Source: Haloechinothrix aidingensis (GTDB lineage Bacteria; Actinomycetota; Actinomycetes; Mycobacteriales; Pseudonocardiaceae). From it: a stretch of DNA of 64,000 nt. The notes beneath the pieces are model-generated. The model was not told where the DNA came from. It made no database searches and was given only the letters and a program-made list of their open reading frames with translations. Location of the stretch: the NCBI RefSeq assembly GCF_013450155.1, contig NZ_JACCKD010000002.1, positions 796,531 to 860,530 of the forward strand. The letters are read 5' to 3'. Shown here one piece after another: positions 35,030-44,350 of the stretch; position 1 is the stretch's first letter; each line of letters starts with the position of its first letter. The position numbers and the translations under genes are program-made.

Positions 35030-36174
35030 CGGAAGACCTGACGGTGATTCTCACCGCCTTCAATCTCGAGTACGAAGCCGTCCGACGGAAATTGGTCGAA
35101 CCGCAGGTACACCGTCACGACAGGGGCACGCTTTTCGAGGTCGGCAATCTACACGACAGCACATGCCGGGTGGCGCTCGGACTCACCGGCAAGGGCAATC
35201 ATCCCGCAGCCGTTCTCGCCGAGCGAGCGATACAGGAGTTCTCGCCGGTGGCCGTACTGTTCGTCGGCGTCGCCGGTGCGTTGTGGGACGCCACCCCGCT
35301 GGGCGACGTCGTGGTGGCAACGCACGTTTATGCGTACCACGGCGGCACGAACGACGACGAGGGGCTCAAAGCGCGACCGAGGGTCTGGGAAGTGGCACAC
35401 GAGGTCAGTCAGCTCGCCTCGCATCCGAGCCGGACCGGTGATTGGACAACCGATGTGCCGCAGGGCGCCCGCACGCCCCGCGTCCACTTCGGGGCGATAG
35501 CCGCAGGTGAGGTCGTACAGAACTCCCGTGTCTCGTACGAGGCGAAATGGATTCGGCAACACTACAACGACGCGATGGCGATCGAGATGGAAGCCGCAGG
35601 CGTGGCACAGGCCGGTCACCTGAACGGCTCTCCAGTGGCCGTCATACGCGGCATCAGCGATACAGCCGACGGAAGCAAGACGAGTAGCGGCGACAACATC
35701 TGGCAACCACAGGCAGCGGCGAACGCTGCCGCGTTCGCCGCCCGGCTGGCGGAGGAACTGACCAACGAACGGGAGCACATCGCGATGCACGAACGTACAA
35801 ACGGGAACGGCACCGGCACCGTCAACAACTACTCGTCCGGATCGGTGGGCATCCAGGCCGCACATGTCACCCACAGCACCGTCCGGATGGGTGCGGAGCC
35901 ACCGGCGTCGACGGTCACCAGTCTCCTCGCCGAGCTCAACGCCTTTCGTGACAACCTCAGGCGCGAACACTCCACAGGCACGCTCGACGACGAAACCTAC
36001 GAGGCGGCACGGGTCGAGCTCGACATCGCGAGTAAGGCTCTGGATACGGACACGCCAGCGGATACGAGCAAGTCCCTGCTGGCACTGCGCCGGTTGCGGG
36101 GGCTGACCGCCGACGTAGCGAGCCTCGCGACAGCTATCACGTCACTCATCGCGGCAGCGAAGGGGCTGTCATGA
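35026..36174 (+). CDS. Nucleosidase/phosphorylase-fold enzyme with C-terminal homotypic motif and helical tail
   Basis: 382 aa. Residues 1-248 are a PNP/MTA-SAH nucleosidase-type domain: VAVLFVGVAGAL (75-86), AIEMEAAGVAQ with Glu188 and Glu190, and VIRGISDTADG with Asp212, all expected at the active site. Residues about 262-290 contain an N/G/S-rich stretch with SGSVGIQAAHVTHSTV. The last 90 residues are helical. The same short motif occurs at the start of the next protein. The catalytic domain could cleave a nucleoside, nucleotide or NAD-type substrate; the motif suggests recruitment by self-assembly. ATGA overlaps join it to both neighbours, so the three are made together. Substrate unknown. 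Confidence 0.8.
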   Translation: MTEDLTVILTAFNLEYEAVRRKLVEPQVHRHDRGTLFEVGNLHDSTCRVALGLTGKGNHPAAVLAERAIQEFSPVAVLFVGVAGALWDATPLGDVVVATHVYAYHGGTNDDEGLKARPRVWEVAHEVSQLASHPSRTGDWTTDVPQGARTPRVHFGAIAAGEVVQNSRVSYEAKWIRQHYNDAMAIEMEAAGVAQAGHLNGSPVAVIRGISDTADGSKTSSGDNIWQPQAAANAAAFAARLAEELTNEREHIAMHERTNGNGTGTVNNYSSGSVGIQAAHVTHSTVRMGAEPPASTVTSLLAELNAFRDNLRREHSTGTLDDETYEAARVELDIASKALDTDTPADTSKSLLALRRLRGLTADVASLATAITSLIAAAKGLS

Positions 36175-38210
36175 CGGAGTCCGGCGACGCCACGAATAAC
36201 GACACCACCGGGAAGAGCGAGCGCGGCACGTACAACACCGCACAGTCCGGCTCCACCGTGGGAATCCAGGCCGAAGAGGTGCACAACTCCACTGTGTACC
36301 AGCTCCTGCCGGACGCCTCGCCCCGCGAAAAGTACGAGGTCGGCGTACGCTACCTGGAACACGGCGTCCCCAGCCGTGCTCGCGAGCTCATCGACGACGC
36401 CATCGCCCACGAATACGACGGTGGGGAGGTCCGATTCCACTGGATGCTGGCCATGCTCAGCAAACGCTCCTATCGCGACCTCACGCCGGAGGAGCGCCAG
36501 AATCTCAGACGTAACTCGGAACACCTCGACAACTATGCCGATGACGAGTGGAAGTGGGCGCTACGAGCCATCTGCAAGCTGCTCGACTGCCTGACCGAGC
36601 CCGGGGAAGACACCGTGCTAGCGCTCAAGGAGCTGCGCGCCGTGCAGCCCCGGCAGCGGGACAAGATCATCCGCCATCTCGACCTCGTCCTGACCGCGGG
36701 TGTCAGGGACAGCCTGTGGGCCGAGACCCGGGAGGCCGCCGAGCGCGCCAGGCTCAGCGGAGACCGCCGCGAGCGTGTGTGGGCATACTTTCACCGCGAC
36801 CCGATCGGCCCGCGGGTCCGCAAACCCGCGGGCAAGTCCACCACCGCCGGGGACAGTTTCCAGGCCATGAGCTGGTCCGGCCTGTTCGTGCTCGCCGTAG
36901 GGTATATCGGCTGGTTGGTTCTGGCGCATGCGGCACTGCTGCCTGTCCTCGCCTATCTGCTCGCACTCGTCGCCAGCTGTGTCGCGGCCCGGCACGGACT
37001 AGAGTGGCGCTACCGGAGGAAACGGCTCGACAGCAAGGATCGCGAATACCTCGGACGGTGGCGGGGTAACCGAACACCCGAGGGCGGATTCGCCAACCGC
37101 GTCGACCGATCGTTCCAGCACTATTTCTCCACGTACGTGCCGGCTGCGGCGGATCGGGAAACGTGGCTGGCTCAGACGAACGGCATTCGCAACGCCCTGC
37201 GAGACGAGGTCGTCGAGCTCTACCGCGAGAGCCGAGTCGATGTGGAACGGGTCAATTGGCTGATCCAGCACCTGGTCAGCGATGTCAGACGGCGCTGGAA
37301 AACGGGCACACTCCTGGAGTACCGCGAGCACTACCGCGTCGCGCAGACCACGAAGATCAGCTGTTCACTCGCACTCCTCGTCCTGCTACCCGCAGCGTCG
37401 TACGTCATCGTCACAGCGGTCCGAACAAACCCCTTGCCTGCGGCGGCCGTCACGCTCCTTGCTCTGGTGAGTGCGCGCGCGAGCTCGGTACGGTGGTCGC
37501 ACATCATCGGTGAGCGCTGGCGGCTGGTCGAGGACCACCGGGAATACGAACGGCAGTCGGAACAGCGACACGCAGTGTACCGACGCTGGAAGGAGAAGCT
37601 GGACTCCTCGCGACCGTCCGAGAACGAGATGGAAAAGTGGTTGAACTGCGACAAAACCATGATTCTCGATGCCGCACTGCGACACTATCAGCTGGCGTGG
37701 CGCGACATCATCGCTCACGCCTTCCTCCAGACTCCTGCCGCCCACTACAGACGAGCGCGCGTAAGCGGCGGCCCTTGGCGCTACTCGAAGTACGCCATCC
37801 GGGTATTCCTGATTACGCAGGACGGGGTCCGCGAAGTCAGCACGGAGCTCGACTTCGAACGAGCCACGACAGCCGACGAGGAGCGGAACAACTTCCGCTT
37901 CGACGCGGTCTCCTCGGTCGGGGTGACCACGACCGGCACGTACGGCTACGCATTGCAGTTGACCCTGATGAACGGCCCCACCAGGAACATCCGGGTTACA
38001 GAGCCGGTAGTGAGTGGTTCCGGCCCCGACGAAAATCCCGACGTATTCTCCAGGATGAACCTCGACGCCACGGGGTTTGCGCATACGCTGCACATCCTGG
38101 AGGGGATCGCCGCGGACGGCAAACGGTGGATCGACCGTGATGGGAGTGTCCGCGGCGATCCCGAGGTCGCGGCGAACCAGTCACCCGATCTCGACCCGAT
38201 ACCACGCTGA
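36171..38210 (+). CDS. Four-helix membrane protein with N-terminal homotypic motif, helical-repeat region and PH-like tail
   Basis: 679 aa, no known family recognised. Order: motif SGSTVGIQAEEVHNSTVY (26-43), a TPR-like helical region (about 50-210), a membrane hairpin (about 236-274), a helical cytoplasmic loop (280-393), a second membrane hairpin (about 395-438), a charged helical part (440-530), and a beta-rich domain (about 538-612, with FRFDAVSSVGV and YALQLTLMNG) that looks like a bacterial PH domain. It shares the motif with the nucleosidase encoded just upstream, overlaps it by ATGA, and is therefore its likely partner: a membrane sensor or platform. GC is slightly lower than in the core genes. 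Confidence 0.7.
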   Translation: MTESGDATNNDTTGKSERGTYNTAQSGSTVGIQAEEVHNSTVYQLLPDASPREKYEVGVRYLEHGVPSRARELIDDAIAHEYDGGEVRFHWMLAMLSKRSYRDLTPEERQNLRRNSEHLDNYADDEWKWALRAICKLLDCLTEPGEDTVLALKELRAVQPRQRDKIIRHLDLVLTAGVRDSLWAETREAAERARLSGDRRERVWAYFHRDPIGPRVRKPAGKSTTAGDSFQAMSWSGLFVLAVGYIGWLVLAHAALLPVLAYLLALVASCVAARHGLEWRYRRKRLDSKDREYLGRWRGNRTPEGGFANRVDRSFQHYFSTYVPAAADRETWLAQTNGIRNALRDEVVELYRESRVDVERVNWLIQHLVSDVRRRWKTGTLLEYREHYRVAQTTKISCSLALLVLLPAASYVIVTAVRTNPLPAAAVTLLALVSARASSVRWSHIIGERWRLVEDHREYERQSEQRHAVYRRWKEKLDSSRPSENEMEKWLNCDKTMILDAALRHYQLAWRDIIAHAFLQTPAAHYRRARVSGGPWRYSKYAIRVFLITQDGVREVSTELDFERATTADEERNNFRFDAVSSVGVTTTGTYGYALQLTLMNGPTRNIRVTEPVVSGSGPDENPDVFSRMNLDATGFAHTLHILEGIAADGKRWIDRDGSVRGDPEVAANQSPDLDPIPR

Positions 38211-38317
38211 CGAATCGCATCTCGGGCAGCGTTCCCTCGGGCCCTGCCGGTGCAGCCATATGAACTGGACAGACACGACACGTCCTGGCACTACGAGCAG
38301 GGGTCCCTTTGCCGCGG

Positions 38318-40478
38318 TCAGCCCACCGGTGCTCCTGTCGCGCCGTCGCGGGCCCGAGCGGTCTCGGCCTCGCCGGCGCCGGGGTGGCTCGTGGGATCCT
38401 CGGCGAACTCCAAGAAGGGTGAGAGACGCCCGTCGTGGGTGAGGTGGAGCTCGTGCATGGCCCTTGTACATGCGATGTAGAGCATGCACCTGTCCATCTC
38501 GTTGGCGTAGTTCACCTCGTCCACGTACGGGACGATCACGGCGTCGAACTCCAGCCCCTTGGAGATGTGCGCCGAGGTGACGACGATGCCGCCTGCGAAA
38601 GCCGTGCTGCCGTAGTCGAGGAAGGTCGGCTCGACACCGGCCTCGGACAGGGCGCGATGGAGCGATTCCGCCTGAGCCACGGTCTTGCAGATGATGCCGA
38701 GCGAGCGGTGATCGCTGCGGGAGTGCTGCTCGATCAGGGTCACGATCCGCGCATGCTGATCGTGCCGGTCCGCGCAGGCGACGACCCGAGGGGGTAGTCC
38801 GTGGCGCGCGATCGGGACGAGCTTGTCGTTCCTGGAGATGTTCTGGGCGAACTCCGTGATCTCGACCGTGGAGCGGTAGCTCTTGCACAGCTCCAGGCAG
38901 TCGGCCTCCGGGAAGATGCTGTGGATCGTCGTCAGTGACGAGGAGCTGAACGGGTTGACCGACTGGTTGGAGTCGCCGAGGATCGTCATCTGGCAGGAGA
39001 AGAGCTCGCGCAGTACCGCGTACTGGACGGGCGTGTAGTCCTGCATCTCGTCGACCACGAGATGGCGGATATGGCTGTAGCTCTCCTGCCTGGACGTTCT
39101 GATCATGGTGTAGATCAGCGGGAACACGTCCGCGTACTCGATCTTCTTCCTGCCGAGTGGTTTGAACATGCCGCGGCGGGCGGGGTCGGAATAGAACGCC
39201 TTGTACATCGCGAACGCGTCCTTGTAGGGGAACATCGCCCGGACCTGTTTGCGGACACCGGCGGTGTCGGCGGCCGCCCACTTGCCACCCCGGTCCTGAA
39301 CCTCGTTCTTGAGCAGGTGAACAGCGCTGTTGGCCACGCGGTCGAGGCGCGTGAAGACCGGAAGGGTCGGTGACTCGTTGAACATGTCCGCGACCCACTG
39401 CGCGGAGAGCCGCTTGTGCTTGCGTTCGATCTCCCCGGGCACGAACTCCTCGTCCGCACGCGAGGTCACCCACGCGTCGAGCTCGGCGACGAATTCGGGT
39501 GTGGCCTTGTAGCGCATACGCTCGGCCGCCGCTTCGTCGGCCTGGTCGAGCAGCTTGACGACATGCTCGCTGAACGTCTCGTAACCTGTGACCTTCGCGA
39601 GGTACTTACCGGCGATCCGGTCGAAGTCGATCTCCGCGATCTTCTCCTCCCCCAACTCGGGAAGCACGTCGGCGATGTAGTCGCCGAAGACCTTGTTGGG
39701 GGGACAGGATCATGACGTTGTCGGACGAGAGGGTGTCCTTGAAGCGGTACAGCAGGAACGCCACCCGGTGCAGGGCGATCGACGTCTTCCCGGAGCCTGC
39801 GACACCCTGCAGGATCAGCACCTGCGCTGTCTCGTTGCGGATCACAGCGTTCTGTTCCCGCTGGATGGTCGCCACGATGTTCTTCATCCTGTCGTCGGCG
39901 GACTGGCCCAGCTCCCGCTGCAGGACGTCGTCGGCGATGTTCAGGGCGCTGTCGAACATGAACTCCAGGCGCCCGCCCTGGATCTTGTACTGGCGCTTGC
40001 CCGTGATGTCGCCGGTGGCGGTACCCTCGGGGGTCTCGAACGACGCCTCACCCGTCTCGAAGTCGTAGAACAGGCTGGACACGGGTGCCCGCCAGTCGTG
40101 GATCACGATCTCCTGGGTCTCGGGGTCCGAGAAGTTGTGCACACCGATGTAGTGGGCGGTGGCGTCCTGCTCACCCGCCGCGTGGAAGTCGACGCGCCCG
40201 AAGTAGGGGGACTCCAGAAGGCGCTCGATGCGTTTGCGCAGCATCGCAGCGTGCTCGGTCAGGCGGACCGACATGTCCACAGCACCGCGGTAGTTGGCCT
40301 TCTCGGCGAAATCCATGTCACGCAGGTTCGTCCACAGGTGCTCTTTGCGCTCCTGGATATCCCTGGCCGAGCTGTCGATCTCGCCGGTGAGTCGCTCCCG
40401 TTCCGCTTCAAGCAGACGCACCGTGTCGGCCAGGTGCCGACGTTCGCGTTCTTCGTCTCGCGCCTGCGCGTCGGTCAC
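38318..40478 (-). pseudogene. helD: HelD-family DNA/RNA-polymerase helicase, split by a frameshift
   Basis: Two abutting frames make one HelD protein of about 718 aa. The N-terminal part (40478 to about 39703) has the coiled HelD arm (RERRHLADTVRLLEAERERL) and Walker A GVAGSGKTSIALHR. The C-terminal part (about 39697 to 38318) has LPELGEEKIAEIDFD, VVDEMQDYTPVQY and the UvrD-type SAHISKGLEFDAVIVPY. The break is in a run of six G on the plus strand (39698-39703): removing one base restores ILSPNKVFGDYI across the junction. The GTG at 40478 has GGAGGTGG upstream. HelD removes stalled RNA polymerase and some classes protect against rifampicin. Either a real recent mutation or a base-calling error. 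Confidence 0.85.
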
Positions 40479-40809
40479 AGCCACCTCCGGTTCAGGTCTC
40501 CGTCTCCGCTGCGTGATGCGGAACCGCCACAAAGGCCTCTACCGCCCCGTCGCGGCCCTGCCCGGCTTCCAGCCGCACCGGGCGCGAGCGACGTGGTCGT
40601 CGTGGTGAATCGTGGCGACCGGGGTAGTAGCCCGCCGCTCGTCACAGTATCCGCCGGCGCGGCAGAGGCAGGCGTCGCCGTGATCGACGCCTCTCCCGGG
40701 GGCCTGGTCCTCACCACGCACACGAACAGCAAAAAGGTCGCCCGCTGGGCGACCTGTCAACCTGCGGCGTCGTCCTTCTCCAAGACTTCAACACAGGTCA
40801 GAACACTAA
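40479..40809. other. Intergenic region upstream of helD with an orphan terminator
   Basis: About 330 bp with no gene supported. It carries a minus-strand intrinsic terminator (40735-40755) that has no intact gene feeding into it. Confidence 0.45.
40730..40755 (-). terminator. Intrinsic terminator on the minus strand
   Basis: AGGTCGCCC (40735-40743), a 3-base loop and GGGCGACCT (40747-40755) pair perfectly. On the minus strand the stem is followed by TTTTT. No complete minus-strand gene ends here. Confidence 0.7.
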
Positions 40810-40968
40810 CAGCCTGATGGTGGACCCTGGGGGCGTTACTATAACACGAAAGACCAGGTCAGCGCCCTGGAGTCGCTCCTGCGGAAGCTCCCGGGCCTGG
40901 ATGCGCCGGTCAAGCCGTCACCCGGTCTGCGGAAGCCAGGGCGAGTAAGGCAGCTCGATGATGCGCAG

Positions 40969-41304
40969 GTGCGCCAGCTTGTCGCGGGCTACGAGGCCGG
41001 GGCGACGGTGTACGAGCTTGGTGATCGGTTCGGGATCAGTCGGCAAACGGTCGGCAAGATCCTGAAGCAGCATGGGGTGAAGATGCGGCGGGGTGGTCTT
41101 ACGCCGGAGCAGGTCGACGAGGCGGTGCAACTCTACGAAGCTGGGTGGTCACTGGCCCGCATCGGCGGCCGGATGAACGTCGACCCGACGACGGTACTGA
41201 ACCGACTCCGTGATCGTGGGGTTCGGATGCGGGATACGCATGGGAGGGTGCGGCGAATGACCGCTACCCGCGTAGAAGATCAAGACTTTAAACCCTCCTC
41301 GTAG
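40969..41304 (+). CDS. Small two-HTH protein, probably a truncated recombinase/transposase-associated gene
   Basis: 111 aa from a GTG. Two similar helix-turn-helix units follow each other ([20 protein letters not shown] and [20 protein letters not shown]). The same frame is open upstream to 40810 and encodes plausible protein ([20 protein letters not shown]) but contains no start codon, so the real 5' end appears lost. The last 18 residues look like read-through and the end overlaps the convergent DUF5677 gene by 25 bp. The protein style is that of C-terminal DNA-binding parts of serine recombinases or their relatives. Probably a remnant at an island edge. Confidence 0.5.
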   Translation: MRQLVAGYEAGATVYELGDRFGISRQTVGKILKQHGVKMRRGGLTPEQVDEAVQLYEAGWSLARIGGRMNVDPTTVLNRLRDRGVRMRDTHGRVRRMTATRVEDQDFKPSS

Positions 41305-42854
41305 TCTGCGACCAGGTCATCGAGCATGCCGAGCGCAATCTCAACGACGTGAGGACCAAGTGTCAGCATTGGATCTGAGTTAGGTATCCGATGCCATCGA
41401 TGGAGCGGGTTGCGGCAGGTAGAAAGGGTGTACTGGTCAAGTGAAGCCCACTCGCCATGCATGTTTGAGCTCGCGGGCTGGAAAACCAGTCTGTAATCCG
41501 TCAGCAGACCTACCTGGTCCGCCATCCTTCGCGTGTCGAGGCCAGCGAAGTTCCCTTCGATGCTGATGTCCTGAAACTCCTCCATGATGTCACGGTTTAC
41601 CAACGCGTCCATGTACTCGATCTGTTCATCTAGCTCCGCGGCCGGTGAGCTGAGAGATTCTCGGTACTCTTCAAGGTGCAGCTTGAGGAGCTTAAGCTTG
41701 CCGCGACCGTAATCCTTGAATCGCGAGTACAGCTCAGGATCGTCCTGTAGAAGCAGCCACTTGACAAGGATTCGCGCCTCCAGGACGCCGCGAATCGTGG
41801 ACGACCCGTGCTCCATCGTCCACAGTGCAGGAAATCCGATCATCACCCCAAGTGCACGGATCTGCCGGTAGACAAGCCCGGTGAGGATCTCGTGGCGGTC
41901 TGGTGCATACAGATCAGGGTCTGCCGCACGCGATGCTGCAAGGAACCGCTCAGTAACCTCGTCCAACACATGCTGCCAGGCGGCATGCGCAGCCTTCACA
42001 TGCTCGCTCGTGGCGTCGAGCGAATGTTCAGCGTCTGCGCTGGAATCGCCGCACTCGTACAACTTCCAGTTCTGGCGCCAGAAGGTCTTCGCCCATGTGA
42101 GACCAGGCGATTTTTCAAGCTCGCGATCTGGGTTGCTAGTAAGGGTCATGAACGTCGCACGGATAGAAGGCTCGATACGCTGACGCTCCTCTTCCGTGAT
42201 CTCATCGGGGTAGCGTGGCAGAATATTGTCCCACACTTCACCGATCTCCTTGGCCAGCATAAGCTTACCAGTCTTTAGCCAAGCTCGAATCACCATCGCC
42301 TTGGCTTTTGTGGCCATCGCGCTCTGTCCATGACTGGCATCACTGATCAGTTCGCGGAGGAACTGCTCGGGCTGGTTGTCGGGAATGATTTTATCATTTC
42401 CCCGCCAGCCTTCGAAGAGCCAAGCTGCGGGCGGGCTGTGGTACTTCTGGAGTGCTCGCACCAGAACCCACGGGAAAGTTTGCTCGAACAGCCCATCCTC
42501 CTGCAGTGCGGCAAGGACGGCTGAACGATCCTCGACGGCGATCTTGTCGAAGGTCGTCATCTCACCGGTCAGAATCAGCCGTTTCGAATCTTCAGAACCA
42601 TCGCCTTCTTCAAGCCCGAGGACGGAGTCGATGCGGTCGAGCACCTTCCCGGCGAGCAGCATGCCAGGCTTATCCCCGTACAACTTGATCAGGGCGCACA
42701 GCCACAGCATGTCGGGGAAGCTATCCCTCAGCCAGGGAACCATCTGCATGTTGCCAATGGTTCGCATCGGCGGCTTGAGGATCTTTCCAGTCTGCTTGTG
42801 ATCCTTGAGCCGGCTGTTCCTTCGTTTGTTTCTGGGCTTCTTGCGGCTACTCAT
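41280..42854 (-). CDS. DUF5677-domain protein
   Basis: 524 aa. A very basic N-terminus ([20 protein letters not shown]) precedes a mostly helical protein. The C-terminal 250 residues fit DUF5677: a helix with [17 protein letters not shown] and a later [14 protein letters not shown] segment with a conserved His. DUF5677 proteins are uncharacterised; an HEPN-like helical fold has seemed plausible to me but I cannot prove it here. It is the last gene of a four-gene minus-strand cassette, 5 bp after its neighbour. GC is clearly lower than in the core. Confidence 0.7.
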   Translation of the reverse strand: MSSRKKPRNKRRNSRLKDHKQTGKILKPPMRTIGNMQMVPWLRDSFPDMLWLCALIKLYGDKPGMLLAGKVLDRIDSVLGLEEGDGSEDSKRLILTGEMTTFDKIAVEDRSAVLAALQEDGLFEQTFPWVLVRALQKYHSPPAAWLFEGWRGNDKIIPDNQPEQFLRELISDASHGQSAMATKAKAMVIRAWLKTGKLMLAKEIGEVWDNILPRYPDEITEEERQRIEPSIRATFMTLTSNPDRELEKSPGLTWAKTFWRQNWKLYECGDSSADAEHSLDATSEHVKAAHAAWQHVLDEVTERFLAASRAADPDLYAPDRHEILTGLVYRQIRALGVMIGFPALWTMEHGSSTIRGVLEARILVKWLLLQDDPELYSRFKDYGRGKLKLLKLHLEEYRESLSSPAAELDEQIEYMDALVNRDIMEEFQDISIEGNFAGLDTRRMADQVGLLTDYRLVFQPASSNMHGEWASLDQYTLSTCRNPLHRWHRIPNSDPMLTLGPHVVEIALGMLDDLVADYEEGLKS

Positions 42855-42859
42855 GACCG

Positions 42860-44323
42860 CTACGCCTTCGATGCCGAGGGCTTATTGTCGTTTCTTGCGT
42901 CAATCACGACGATAGACGGCTCTTTGTCGAGACCCAGTTCCTTGAGCACTGTGGCAACCTTCTCCTGGTCGGCCTGGGTATAGCAGACGATGACCTTGAT
43001 AGACTTGTCGGTCTTATTCGCCTTCTCATAGATGGCGACTTGCTTCTCTAGGTTCCGCTTGAGTGCCGAGTTGCTCGCAAGCTTGAACTCGATCAACGAT
43101 TTGTCCCCCGCTCCATAGCTGACCTTAAAGTCCACAGACCCGCGTCCGTTGTTTGGCTCTCGGTTGACGTCGAAGTCGGTGCTACACCAGAGCAGACCAA
43201 AGAACAGCTGAACCTCATCCTCGCGTGAGAACGGCTTTCCTGCACGGTTGATCAGTTTGTAGCCGTCATTGTCCTCGACATAGGCTTTGAAGAGATGGAC
43301 GCGATCAAGCGCCTCGTCGTAGCTGTTCCACGCCTGGTCATAGAACTCGGTCTTCGAGGCAAGGTCGGCGACCGCCAGCCTCAGCTGGTTTACGAGGACC
43401 TGGTAGGTGTCGTCGACCTTCTTCGAACTGGTCGCGACAGCCTCGTCACCTGACTCCTCCTTCGTCTTGATGTAATAGTCGATAAGTTCTGGGAACTGGC
43501 GAATCGTGCTGTGGGCTGCCGCTGCACGATCTTTCGCTGTGGGCTTCTTCCCCAATCGTTGGCGGAAGTAGTTGTTGACTTGCGCTCTAAGTGAATCATC
43601 AGGCACAGCAAGCGGCAACCCGTCGAACCGGCGGATCATGTCCACTTGACTGATCCAAGTGTCGTCACGGGTGAGGATGTCGGCCGGTGTCAGCAGGACG
43701 AAGTCATCGCCCAGCCGAGGCAGGATATATCGCCGTGTTTCCCAAGATTCAGTGTCGTAGTTGAACGCAGCTCGCGTCACGGCGAAAGTATCGACCTTTT
43801 CCGGAGCGAGGTGCGTCTTAGCAAACGTCTGGGTGTACTCGAGGAGGTAGTCCTTAATCAGATTCGTTGCGAAGTCGCTGATGTTGTCGCGCCCGACACC
43901 AGGTTGGATCAGGGCCAGCTTCTCCAGATGGGAGCTCACGGTGATTTGCTCGGAACCAAAGTTGGTTAGGATTGATCCGAGTGATTTATGCAGCGAGGTC
44001 GCGAACTTACCACCGAGGCCACTACCGCCGTTTCCAAGAACCGTGAATCCGAGCCAGTTCTGCTTGACCTCCTTGAACCGGTACCAGCTTTTGATCAAGG
44101 CTGGATCAAGGTCGGGCGCCGCCTTGTCGCGCAGGAAGTATAAGTACTTGAGGATCTGCTCGTGGAGGGCTTGGTACTCGGGCTTGTCGCTGTTGAAAAG
44201 GAGAAACGGATCGATGAATAGTGGAAGGTCGGAGACGATGCTGACATCAAAGGCTCCGTACTCTTCCAAGACGGCCGGATCGACACCAAAGTGCTCGGAG
44301 AAATAGAGGTCAAAGTCGGTCAT
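42860..44323 (-). CDS. PD-(D/E)xK-type nuclease-like protein
   Basis: 487 aa. The N-terminus (DLYFSEHFGVDPAVLEEYGA) and a long helical middle are not recognised. Near the C-terminus, GSVDFKVSYGAGDKSLIEFK gives Asp398, Glu412 and Lys414 in the spacing of a PD-(D/E)xK nuclease, with a following amphipathic helix and strand (IKVIVCYTQ). This suggests DNA or RNA cleavage, but activity is inference. Third gene of the cassette, 27 bp after the smaller nuclease-like gene and 5 bp before DUF5677. One sampled 60-bp line near 43.4 kb is 50% G+C, against about 70% in the core. Confidence 0.65.
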   Translation of the reverse strand: MTDFDLYFSEHFGVDPAVLEEYGAFDVSIVSDLPLFIDPFLLFNSDKPEYQALHEQILKYLYFLRDKAAPDLDPALIKSWYRFKEVKQNWLGFTVLGNGGSGLGGKFATSLHKSLGSILTNFGSEQITVSSHLEKLALIQPGVGRDNISDFATNLIKDYLLEYTQTFAKTHLAPEKVDTFAVTRAAFNYDTESWETRRYILPRLGDDFVLLTPADILTRDDTWISQVDMIRRFDGLPLAVPDDSLRAQVNNYFRQRLGKKPTAKDRAAAAHSTIRQFPELIDYYIKTKEESGDEAVATSSKKVDDTYQVLVNQLRLAVADLASKTEFYDQAWNSYDEALDRVHLFKAYVEDNDGYKLINRAGKPFSREDEVQLFFGLLWCSTDFDVNREPNNGRGSVDFKVSYGAGDKSLIEFKLASNSALKRNLEKQVAIYEKANKTDKSIKVIVCYTQADQEKVATVLKELGLDKEPSIVVIDARNDNKPSASKA

Positions 44324-44350
44324 CGTCTGACCCCGCTCGCTCGCTGCAGA

